DNA of 64,000 nucleotides, taken from the NCBI GenBank assembly GCA_023313575.1, contig JAJTTP010000003.1:372001-436000 (forward strand), given 5' to 3'. Positions 48,901 through 60,531 of this stretch are shown in pieces (the first letter of the stretch is position 1; every line of letters starts with the position of its first letter). Below the pieces are notes generated by a model. It saw nothing but the letters and a program-made list of their open reading frames with translations. It was not told where the DNA came from and made no database searches. The translations under genes were made by a program, and so were the position numbers. The stretch comes from Eutypella sp. D-1. Lineage: Eukaryota > Ascomycota > Sordariomycetes > Xylariales > Diatrypaceae.

Positions 48901-51900
48901 GATGTTTTGATTGTTAGAGTCGGCCTGGGTACATACTGTAGGTAAGTATAATGTTTAGGTAGTTAGATAGGGTGAGACTGCTCAAAGTTTTAACCCCCTT
49001 CCGCCCACCCTCCTCCAAACATAACCCCTTTTTAAATCTCTTTCTCTTGGTTGTCTGTCAGCCAGTCGCTTACCTCATGCTCTGCTATCGGGCGACACAA
49101 CCGTTTCTCAATACATATTACTATGTAACCATCTCACCTCCACGTAAGACTTGCGATGCGATGTCAGCTGGGAGTCAAGTGAGGCGGCTACGGAACGAAC
49201 CGATCACGTAATCACAGACGAAAATTTTCATCTTCCTCTTTCTCTCTTGTGAACAGAAGGTGGTGGATAACGTATTTCCCCTCAGCACGCCGCTGAAACG
49301 CCATATACTTGCCTACTATGTTGGATTAGCTTGGTCGCGCGTTCGTAGCGGAAAATGGGCCAGGTATTGGCTACTTTAAAGAATTCATACGCGCCAATTA
49401 GTCGGTCTATCGAAGAAAATACGGCTCCCTTCTTCCCTAAGAGCCATCGGCTCCTTGAAAAGCAACGGACGAGCGCCTGCGGTCACACAGCATCCCGGCA
49501 TAGATCTGTCGACAAACCCTGCCCTCCGGGCGACGTCTTCGTCCAATCCGCTGAAACGAGGGTAGTACGCAAAGCCTACAAGCAAGAGAGAGCCGGGGAT
49601 GCGTCACGATAGTTGGATTTTTTCGACCGGACGTTGAGTGATCCTGGGGGTGCGTGAATAGGTTATTTGACGAAAGCAGGAATTGTCCTCACTCACATTT
49701 CGTAGTTCCCTCGATTCGATAGAGTATGAGTGAGCAGGCGTATGTCCGACGAGCGCCGTGACGCACCTGGACCAACGATGGCCCTCACTAAATAATAGAG
49801 TCAACTTCCACCCTTCCTCCCATACCTCCCATATATCAGAAGTTAATTTCATGACGGCAAGTGGTGAAGTCTTCGGGAGGGGACCGACTTCCCCACCCGA
49901 ATGATAACTTCCAAACTCAGATGTGCAAGGTCATTTCCCCTTTGCTTTGACGTGTTGCCGACATGGGTGGGGCCCTTGATCTCATCGTCGTCTTGGGAGG
50001 TTTCCACTGCTGCTAGAGGCTCAGTAACTCGTGTGTGAGATCGTTCCACCGCTAGGCATGGGAGAACTTGTTGTTATTAGTAACCTGATCTACTCAGTCG
50101 TACTGCCCCATTTTCGAGGATTGCCTATGAAGTGCCCTACTTCCGTGGTTTCGTATATGCCGTGAGCATGGGCAGGAGCAGTGACTTCCTAGTCGGACTT
50201 TGGGTGTGGCCAGCAATGGAGTCGTAAAAGCCATCAATGGGAGTGCTAGATACCCAGCTTCAATCGTGGGTTTAAGAAGTCAGGGATTATCAGTCTTCAT
50301 TCCTACACACGTATTCCCAGCTACCAGTATGTACACGCGGCTCACCAGTAGACTCTTGATCGCAGTTGTGCCGTGTGATTCATTAGCCTACTAGATTTTC
50401 CCAGCAGTAGTCCATATCATTGAGGAATCTCTCTCCTGTTCAGTGCAATTCCTGCCTTATTTTTGTGGCCCGCGCGGCGAGAACTGGCAAATCGGCACAA
50501 AAGTTCAGACGCCTTTCAATGATAGGCAGCAGGGGTAATGGCTTTGCCATCCAAATTTTCGTTTCTACCACTTGAGTGGAGATGTTGCGGTGACTATCAC
50601 TGTGATCGTAGTGGCTAGTATTATCTTTGATAACAATAACGCTGGTAGAGACTTTGACGTCTACCTCCATTCGTTACCTTCTTCTACCTACAAAGTGTCG
50701 TGGCCAATAAGTTCTGGGATTGCAACACCTACCTGTCCCACTCCGTCTGCTGAAGCGGCGTACATGGTCTCTCAAAGAAGTAAGTACTATATCTAAGCTC
50801 ATACGATGTGATCGAGATGATTCCTTAGTCAAGTGAGCGTGGTCATATACACATGATCAGAATGAATAGCTCGAGTGATCATGTCACCCAGATGACGCTA
50901 CAATGTGAAAACGTAGTCTATCTGTGATGTGTATCTGTAACAACCTAAGCTGCTGAATGACCTGGTATATGTTATCACCGTTGAGGCAGCAAATACGCAT
51001 ATATATATCCCGTCTCTGGCTTCGATCAGCTGGCGAGCGCTTCTATCCCAGTGACCCCCAGGCGACAAGAATCCTTTGGCTAAAACCTCGCGTCCTATCT
51101 TCCGAGGATATAAGCTGGCGCGTGGTTTGAATTGGTTAGACGAGTTCGCTGAGCATCCTTTTCTGCTTTTGTTGTTGCCTGGTCTCACTACAACGTTGCA
51201 ATAATGACGAAACCAGACACGAACGAGATCACTTTGACCGTTAAATTGCGAATCTAGCACAGTTATCTCACATGGACATCAGGGATTAGTCGGGGTTTGT
51301 ATGATATGGCTTGGCCGTTTGGCTTTGACTTCGAATTCTTCGAGAATGATTTATAATGAATGCCCAGTTTGGTGGAGGATGAACTTTCAGGCAACAACTT
51401 AGCTTTAAATATGCCGACTATATTAAGGCCAGGCAACCACAAAAGCAGGAGTATACCCCTTGGAGTATTGCAAGGCATATATGAAGTTTGGCTTAATTAG
51501 TTAAGGTGCGATTAAATTTAGAAATCAAAGCCGCATCGGGGCTCTCCTGCCCATTGCACCACCGGGCCGCAGCTCAGGGTAGCAACATCAGCATCGCCAA
51601 GACGGCTACAATCTGGAGGCTTAGACCCCTTTTCCATTGGAGGTCTTCAATTGGTAGGATCGGACTTGCAATCAACTTCCTTACTGCGACCAGGCAGCTT
51701 TCAAAGATGAAACGGGAAGATTATGGTAGTGATGGCACAAGCGAGCCATGCACCTCCATGCTTTGGGGAGGGATTGAGGATTCGAGTGATAAAAGAGACA
51801 TGATATCTCGACTTCTCAATAAGGCCAATACCTAGATATTACGAAGTCATCACCAGAGTCCCTTATAGAGTGCCCGTTCCCCTTACGTTCCCAAATCCAA

Positions 51901-51937
51901 CAAGCTGCGGCCGAAGCACCTCAAGCCGGTGGCAAAA

Positions 51938-53346
51938 ATGGCCTTCCCTACCCCGACCCCGACGACGACACTCGGACTTGTGCTGCGTCAAGCTTCCGCC
52001 ACCGCTACCACCGCATCGGCAGCTACGACATCGCCGGTATGGTTCTACACTACTTCGTTCGTTACCCTGACGGGGGTTACTGGTGAGCACATGACGGTGC
52101 CCGAGAAGACGGTCACCCTGGTGCTGCCGACGTGCATCCAGAGCGCGGAGCCGGACTCCAACAGGTTTCTGCCGCCGGGAAGCTGCAACGCCATATGGAA
52201 CTACTACCCATCCTTTAGCGGCTCACTTACATTTATGAGCCTCTTCGGCCTGCTAGCGATGGCGCACATCATCCAGGCAATACGTTTCAAGAAGGTGAGA
52301 ACTGGCTCACTTACTCCCTACACCCCGCCAAAGGATGAACGCTGGTGTTTGTTTCTGACTCGGCATTCGCAGGGCTTCTGCTGGTTGATGGTCATGGCCA
52401 GCGTCTGGGAGACCATTGCCTACCTCTTCCGAGCCATTAGCTCGCGGAACCAGACGAGCCCGAGCCTATACCTCATATACCAGATCTTCATCTTACTATC
52501 GCCGATATGTGAGTAACCCGTCTCATCTCAGCTCCCTTCAACCCCTTTCCTCGACAAGACCACGCACAACTAAAACGTCGTCCTCTCTTCCTACAACAGG
52601 GGTGAATGTCTATGCGAGCATGCTTCTAGCCCGGATGACGTACTTCTTCGTGCCGACACGGCGGCTGCTCGGGCTGCCCGCGCTCGCGGTGAATGGAGTG
52701 TTCGTGGGGCTGAGTTCAGCCGTGGCCGCAGTGCAGGCCGTCGGCACCGCCCTGGTGTACCCGACGGCACCGCCGTGGGAGAAGGACCGTGGAATGAAGG
52801 TGTACATGGGTGGTCTGGCCCTGCAGCTGGTTTTCATCCTCGCCTTCCTCGCCTTCGCCGCCAAGTTCCACCTCCAGATGCTACGCCGGCGCGGCGCGGC
52901 CGCCGTCGAGGGCGGCGGGGTTGGCGCTGCCACCGCCCCCAAACCCGGCTGGCTGTCGCTCGTGCTCTCGATTTATGTGTCGCTGAGCTGCATTGTTGTG
53001 AGTCACAACCCCTCCAACACCCCGATCTTCCGCTAGCCTGACGACTGACCGCCGATTTGCAACACAGGTCCGCATAATCTATCGCCTGGCAGAGTTCTCG
53101 GCGGGCGCGGAAGACCTCGGCAGCCCCGCTGTGTCCGTGGAGGGCATATTCTTTGCTCTGGAGGGCGCACTCATGTTCATCGCCATCCTGGTGCTTGTCG
53201 TCATGCACCCAGGGTCGGTGATCCGCGGTGAAGGCGCCGACATGCCGGGCCTTACTGGGAGTTGCCTTGCCTTCATGAGGGGTGGACGTAGAAGGAGGGG
53301 CCATGAGAGGCTCAATCAGTTGCCTAATCAGTATGATCTCAAATGA
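51938..53346 (+). CDS. RTA1-like multi-pass membrane protein
   Basis: Exons 51938-52294, 52373-52508, 52600-52997 and 53068-53346 give 389 aa. After a Thr/Ala-rich extracellular N-terminus, the protein shows about seven hydrophobic segments. Examples are SGSLTFMSLFGLLAMAHI, GFCWLMVMASVWETIAYLFR, LYLIYQIFILLSPIWVNVY, LAVNGVFVGLSSAVAAVQAV and VEGIFFALEGALMFIAILVL. The family patterns E.iaY..R, Y..q.....l.P...na..Y..l.R and VR.iYR..Ef are visible, typical of RTA1/RTM1/lipid-translocating exporter-like proteins. Family members are linked to lipid export and resistance to 7-aminocholesterol and other sterol-type toxicants. The actual substrate is unknown. The start was chosen at the first ATG in good context (AAAATGG). 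The basic C-terminus (RGGRRRRGHERL) is cytoplasmic. Confidence 0.9.
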
Positions 53347-54713
53347 AGGCTTCCTTTTGTGTTGTATCTGGGGGTTGATCAGATGCCATTCTTTAGATAC
53401 AAGAGCTTGCATGAGCTTCATACATGATGTGTTGTCAGACCTAGACCAATACTGATATAACCATAATCTATCCGAACGACTATATTTTCCCAATCGTCTA
53501 TGCTGAATGCCACGCTCACGAAACCTCCAATCGTACGTTCGTCGAGGTGAAGCTCTGCATCCTTTCGTCAAGTCTCCCGTCACAATCGAGGACAAAACTA
53601 TCCGGGAATTAGCTTAGGAAGGGATCGACCAGGCCAACAAGTGTCTTCCGCAGCTCCGGCCCATCCCGGCGCCGCTTCTTGGACAGCCCGAACGGTGGAG
53701 TACGGGAGCTCGGCGACTATCTCCCAATTCAGCCCGCGGGCCCGAAAAGGCCCCGTTTAGTGTACAGCGTAGGCCCTTGATGCTCTACCTGTCACTGCCA
53801 CCGTCAGCATCACCGCTATTATCACTGGTATGGATGCTTCTCGAGACATGTAGTCTGAGTCGTTGCTCGCTCCTGTTACCCCTTTGCATCAAAAAGAGGA
53901 CCAATAACTCAATCCCGAAACCCCAATACCGCCCGGTTTGGACTCGCCCACAACGTGCTTACAAGTGACTTACTAAAGATGATGGAGCCGGATCCGTCGA
54001 GACATCCATTCAATCCAAGGAGTAAAACCACGCATTTGTTCACTCATTCGCTCGCTCGCTCCGGTAGCTGACTCTGCTTACATGATACTTGCGTAGCATC
54101 CGTATGCTCACACCTCTCTGTTTCGGCCGCTTGTCTCCTTCCCCCCACCCATGATGCCCATGGGAACCTGATGCTACCATCCCGAAGTAGAAGGTTGGCG
54201 AGCCGTGTTGTGTGGGTGCCTACGTACACATGTGGGCACCGCATTTACATCTACATCACGACGAGCCCGTCCAGACGACCGAACGGCCCTTGTGGAGGAC
54301 GTGAGAGAAAATGTGAGAATTAAAAAATCGCGTAATAGACTTAAACGACTAAGCATCATCTACTACGTAATTATGCAGAGGCGCGACGACGTCGCTCAGG
54401 ATGGCAAAAACCACACTCTCCCCTCCATTTCTCTGCTGAAATCGCTCATATACTCTCTCACGCGCACGTTTGCCGTTGTCTATCTCGAAGTGTTCTATAT
54501 GCCGGCCCCCTTTCCCTCTCGTCCAAACCGTCGGTACGTAGATAGGCAATGGACTTACTAGTAGCGTTACCTATATCTCTATGGGTTAGTGAACTAAGTC
54601 AGTTGGCAGGCAGGCCTTGTGGATCCCGGACAGGGACTCGCATTGCGCACGGCGGCGCTAGCATGGCGACAGTTTCCTCGGCGCGCGCCCCCGCGCACTT
54701 GGAGGCTTGGAGG

Positions 54714-54741
54714 CATGGATGGATGGATGGATGGATGGATG
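54714..54741 (+). repeat. (ATGG)n microsatellite
   Basis: About six and a half perfect ATGG units in intergenic DNA. Confidence 0.85.
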
Positions 54742-57700
54742 AAGGTGGTGGTGAAGGATAGTAGGAGGAATTTCATCCCTGGCCTCTAAAGTAGTTATCG
54801 TTTGTCTTGCGATCTTGAACTGATATTTTGTGGTGCGGGGGAATTGTCGAATGGCAGACAAGCAGGCGCTGCAGGGGTATGAACAAGAAAACCCTAGCTG
54901 GGCCATGTACCGGTAAACTCCCCCATGCCCGCCCGGGTTCTCAAATTGATGAACATGCGAGGTTGAGGTGAGTTGATGGCGAGGAAGGAAGCTTCTCGAC
55001 GTTTTCTATCCGTACCTGTAGGCGGTTAAGGATCACATCCCCGGCCGCGGAAGCCCGTCCGGGAACATGCGCCCGCACGCGCGCGCCCACCCACACCTAA
55101 CACTATATACACACGTAACGACCGGCCGGACGAGGCGCTCACTAGTTAGACATGCTGCGCTACGGTCTGAAACTATCGGCGCCCGTCCTAAACTAAAAGC
55201 TGCTGTCTTAGGCGGGCGGGGGAGTGACGGCGAACTCCCCCCCTCCTCGCGGCGCCGGATTTCTGGGCTGATTCCACAATCCACCCCCATGTCCTGACGG
55301 TGTTAAAGGTGGAAATCGTTCGAGAAGTCCCGGGGGCATCGCTGCTGGTAAAGCCAGTACTATAGTCTATAGGTGACCCGCCTCTCCCTACATAGAGATA
55401 CATATATGGGTACTTATATATCATCTGAATATACCGCGCTACGTCGCTATGTATGAATTCATGATGTGTTTGTTCAACCATGTAGGTAATATATGGACTA
55501 CTTAAGTACCCAGCTATGTATGCAGGTGAGTCATGCAGATAAAACATGGTTTCTGGCTATCAAAAATGTTTCCTCTAATGCAGAAGACTCGTGGACACCT
55601 CCCTATCTGGCGATGATTGATGGGCCCAGCATTGCTCTGCAGGTAGCGTAGGTGAATCCAACGGGGGCTGGTGTAGATAGATCGATAGGGAAAAGAGCTG
55701 CCTCACCTGTCTTGGTTGGGAAAGAAGAGGGGGGTAGTCTTCGGAAAAAGGGCGTTCCCAGCAGAAGTCAACCTCCTTACATCCCTGCCTCCTTTAACAA
55801 CCCCACCGGATTTTTTTTTTTCACGTGTAGTGAGTGGATGCAGGCGTCGTCAACTCAGGACACCCTCCGCTCGGGACACAACCTAAAAGCTACCCTTGTC
55901 GAGGATCTCACCGACTTACCATTCAATTAAGCTAACCATAGGAAAAAGTGACCTGCGTATCAATTGCACATACTTCTCTAACCGTCTGCGAGGCATATGT
56001 ATTCGATTTGTTATCGATCCCCGCATGCAAGCCATTGTGACAGCTCGCAAAGTGCAGGTGGCTGTCGGCAAGATGCGCCCGTGGGAGAGAAGAGCAACGG
56101 AAAAAAAATTCAATACAATGCAATAACGTAAGACCCCCGCCCGGGATCACCTAGATTAGTTAAGATTTGAGACTCGAGATAAAGTCGGCGAGGAAATCTT
56201 GTCGTGAAGTGAACGGGAGGGTCGATGATACCACCCTAATCACCGCGGGTCGTCTTCAGGCGGAAATGGCCCGCCTGTACCTGCACCGTCATCATGTAGC
56301 ATTGGCTGTCGCAGACTTTCTTCAACCGGCGGGCCTGCTGCAACGCAAAAGATCGGTCGCGATACAGTAACATGACGCCCGCTTGCTCTCGGCTATTTGC
56401 GAGAGGGCTCTCCTCTGATTAGTCGTTTTGCGACGCCCAGACAATCCGTACCTTGCGGGGATCCAGATTGGCAGATGGGGTTCACTACTGGGATAGAAGA
56501 TAGGCAGGTATCCTGCAGCAATGCCCGGCGGCGGCGTATTATGAACCTGCCTTGCTTAGAGTGCTCGGTCGATCGTCGTGGTGCTATATCGTGTATGCTG
56601 GTCATCATCACACGACATGCCCTCTCTTGCAGTGGTTTTACATACATGACACGAGGGTGATGTATACTACTTAACGATGAGGAAGGTCTCCTGACAGCAA
56701 CAACTGAGCGATTACATACCAACTCTAAAGAGACTCTAAAGACCAGAAAGATGGAGGGACACCTTCATCTTGACGGACTACCATATGACTGCAAGCCGTG
56801 TCATCTCGGTCGTAGAGACCTCCGTAATGCCACAACCATGATGTTATAGGCAAGACATTGCTGAACCACGGACCGCTGTCCTTGGCTTAAAGCCGAGGAG
56901 ATGGCCCGCAAGGGGTAGCTGGGTGAGATCTTGAGGGGTACTCCTCCCATGGACGATGGGTTGACGCTTCACGCATTACACCCGCTTCCTGACTTTTCTT
57001 CTGCCTTTTTTCTGTCCCGGTAGGCTACGGGGTTTGAAGCACGATTAGGTAGGTAGTGTAGTATAGTGTGGTGTGGATGTGGTATGGTGTAGCAGTCGAA
57101 AGTAGGGTTGCAGTAACGCATATCCCATCAGACTTGGGGATCCCTCTTATCCCTCCACTACCTCCCATCATCATCATATATGCATGTATGCATTGTTTCA
57201 ATTTTTGCGCCGACTCGCGAGTATTTTTGTGTATGGCTGACGCAATGAACGCCTGCAAATAATACATGCACAGTAGTATAATGCATCGTTGGCTGGTTCC
57301 GAACGAGTGCTCACGGACTATGGCCGCGCTGGTTCTCTCGCTCTACCCCCCCGCTGCCGGTCGTGAGTGGTCGATGGGTGCTGCAAGATCGGGACGGTTC
57401 CCTTTCAGCATTCAGCCCATCCCGCTGCTTGGTGCTCTCGAGAGTCCGTGAGCCTCACCCACATTACGTGTTGCATGCGGAACGCATACTTGTATAGTTA
57501 CAGTGGTAGTGAGCTTGGTGCGTTGATGAGCCAGTCAGATGGTCAGATCTCTGCGGAGATGTGACTTTTCTCAGTATCTATTCGTATACATATAGTAATA
57601 TAGTAGTATGTACTGAAAGTATCCATGTATCTCCATGTCTTTGTAGAATGAGAATGGATCCCGTCATCCATCATCCATGAACATCCTATCCATCTCACCC

Positions 57701-58454
57701 ATCCCCAGGGCCACACACACGTTTTGACAGACGGCGGGCACTACGTGCAGGTGTTTATTTTAGTTTAGTGTCCTGGAGTAGCAAGGACGTTGTTGTGCCT
57801 TTTACTCCTTTTTGGTAGGGTTGTTAGCGTTTCCCCTCCCCTCTCTACCACTCTCGTCGATCTATTCATGTCCACAGTAGGTGGAGGATGGCACTCGGGC
57901 TTGACTAAAATTGGAAAAGAGAAAGGGGGCCTGGGATTAGTAAAATCCCCTAAAAGCTCCGAGAAAGAGGGGTATTGCATAAGCGAATATCGTTAGAAGG
58001 TTGAACCTGTCAAGTTGCCTACTTAGTTGCTTTAGCCCAGGCACGGAGTACTTCTTACATCTCCCATCCTAGACATGACAGCAATACCCTATGGACGTTG
58101 GTATACTCTCTGTAATTTGTATGATTAGACAGTGAAGCATAGGAAGGAGGAAAAGAAGAATCGAAGAAGGGGTTGGTTTAGACCAATATAGCTTCTTCAC
58201 AGGTCTCTCGGTAAAAATGACTTCAAAGGACGACGACCTGGGATTGGCTATCATTCATTTTGTCCTGTCCATCCATAGCTAGGGATGTCTTGGGTAGTGG
58301 TAGTTCGAAACGGGGAATCAAAGAATAAGTCAACGGGTCTCCTTCTCGTTCCCCGTTCTAACCCTTCCAACCATTCCGTCTTCGAGTGGACTTCAAGTGG
58401 ACTAACCCAATCCTTTTTTTGTCTGGTCGGCGAACCGAGCGAAAGAAGGGGGGG

Positions 58455-58497
58455 CCTGGCGCTTTTGGATGGGCGAAACCCATCCAAAAGCGCCAGG
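58455..58497. repeat. Perfect inverted repeat, 19-bp arms, 5-nt loop
   Basis: The left arm 58455-58473 (starting CCTGGCGCTT) and the right arm 58479-58497 are exact reverse complements, separated by CGAAA. The stem has no mismatch. Confidence 0.95.
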
Positions 58498-60531
58498 TAC
58501 ATAATATAGTGCCCGTAGTGCCTGTAGCGTCGGTAGCGTATCCAGGTAAGTAAGTCTGTCGGTCCTGTCACGTTCTGCGTAGCCCGCGTAGGCGAAGAGC
58601 GCGCTCGCTGACCGACCCAACCCACTCATATCGACTCGGGTCTGCATTTCGAGAATTCCTCTCAGGACCTCCTTATGCCCTGTAGCCTGTAGCCTGTAGT
58701 CTGTGAGGAGAGGACTGATGAGGATTTTAAGTGGTTACATTTTTTGGCGAGCTGAAACCGAGGAACACAAAGCACATGAACCATCTGTGGTACATCGTCC
58801 CTATAACTATTGCTGGATACACCCGTAGATACATTATGTACATACCTACCAAGGAGTACGTCTTAGGTAGATACATGCCTATATACGTAGCTACATACAC
58901 GCTTTACCTACCTAGAGGTATCCCTATACCTGCATACTACTCACCTAAGTACCTAGGTACCTAGGTAGGTGTCTGAATGACCTACTGCTACCACTCATAA
59001 GGTTGCTTTCATCGATCTTTGAAACTCATGATACACAGGATGTTGTAACCTGTTGTAAAGTGTCTACCATTAAGTTCCAAGTCTCAATTCCTAGTTTCAG
59101 GTTACAGGTCTTACTGAAAAGCCTCCTGAGGTCTACTCTAAGTGGGCGCGTAGACGCTTACTTTCCAAGCATACTTGGGTAGATATCTCTCCTAATATAT
59201 TTACACGGATACATACATATATGTGCATTTTGCCAGTAGAGTTCCAGGTTACTTTCAACCTGGCAATTAATTCCTGGAACCATTTACCCTTCCCTGTAAC
59301 TGAGGGATCTGATCTCTTTTTTTTCTTTTTCTTATTTTTCCAAAAGAAAAGCAAGGACAAGAAAACATAGGAAACCTCTCTCTAACAAGTATGTAACAAC
59401 ACAAAGAAGAGACGCATCCGCCCGTACCCGCGTCTGTTGCCCGTGCCCGAGCCCGTGCCCGTTAGTTAACCCTATATGGATATGTACGAAAGTGTGTGTT
59501 ATTTGACTGATGATGACTGAGAACTGACCAGCCAACCTTGGAACTTATTGAGGACATAAGGTAGTAGGTACATAGTACACACATTACCCACATTGCCTAT
59601 AGCTCAGTAGGTTTGGCCATTCCACCTGCAGTGTATTTAAATCCAGTGGGTACCTAGGCTACCTCCAGCCTAAGGTTCCTTCTACGTTATACTCAGCTAC
59701 CTAGGTGTGTTAGGTAGGTACCTAGAAACCTACATATAGGTACATAGTAGTAGTGCCCACACACCACAAATACCAGTATATATATGCATTTATCCATGAT
59801 TATCAACTAAGAGGGAGTTTCAACTCGACTTAAGACAAGTACCTACCTTAGCACTAAGTACATAGGTACATGTACCCAGGTTAGTTATCTGCCCGTGTAG
59901 GTAGGTAGGTCGGGTCCAGTACTAGGTACCTACCTAGTCAGCCAGCCAGCCCTGGAAGTACGTTCCAAAGCGGCTGCGTCCATCTTTCTCTCGCCTCAAC
60001 CTTGGAACCTTGGCCTTCAAACCCTCATCTTACATCCATACACACTTTACTTACCTTACCTTACTTATCCTTTCTCAACCCTCTCTAATACTCACATATC
60101 CCACTTTCCACCACGCCGTATACTTTCATGTACTAACGAAATCGTTTCCCTCGGCTCGTTCTTTTCGAGCAGTATTGATATTCTTTTTTTCTTTAAGATC
60201 GGCGCACATATCGATATCTTGGGGACATCCAACTGCCACGTTTGATTCTCTCTTCTCCCCTTTTTTTTCTTGGCCGGCTGTGGTTTGTAGTTTGGTTTGT
60301 GGTTGTGGTTATTCTTCTTCTATTCTAACTTGTCATTGTCATCATTATTATCGTTATTATTGTTGGCGGCACTTTTCGGTTCCCGGTTCCGCTCAACATC
60401 TTAAACATCTTATTTTACGGGTCATGACCTGATTGATACCTTCTCTATGCATTTTGTCGCCGCTTTTTTGACGACAAATTGATTGTATTGGTGTATTCTT
60501 TTCTCTACTTGAGCGCGCATCCAAACTCACG

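Larger units (their letters stand above)
41746..51937. other. Long gene-free tract (about 10 kb)
   Basis: The left end is probably the 5' leader and promoter of the minus-strand transcription factor, with GTC/GTG microsatellites. 42480-42830 is strongly G/purine-rich on the plus strand, so long minus frames there are composition artefacts. 43200-51900 has no domain-bearing frame. It carries many TAGGTA/TACCTA and TATGTA words. A 109-codon plus frame at 51506-51835 shows no recognisable family. No tRNA or rRNA was recognised. Confidence 0.55.
53347..60531. other. Long gene-free tract (about 7 kb)
   Basis: No frame shows a recognisable domain. It contains an ATGG microsatellite, a perfect hairpin at 58455-58497, and dense TACCTAGGTA-type words between 58800 and 59960. 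Its right end (about 59990-60531) is C/T-rich and is probably the leader and promoter of the Ras exchange factor gene. Confidence 0.55.

Noticed and set aside
51506..51835. 109-codon plus frame upstream of the RTA1-like gene
   Set aside because: Considered as a gene relic (P450-like wording), but no signature motif supports it.
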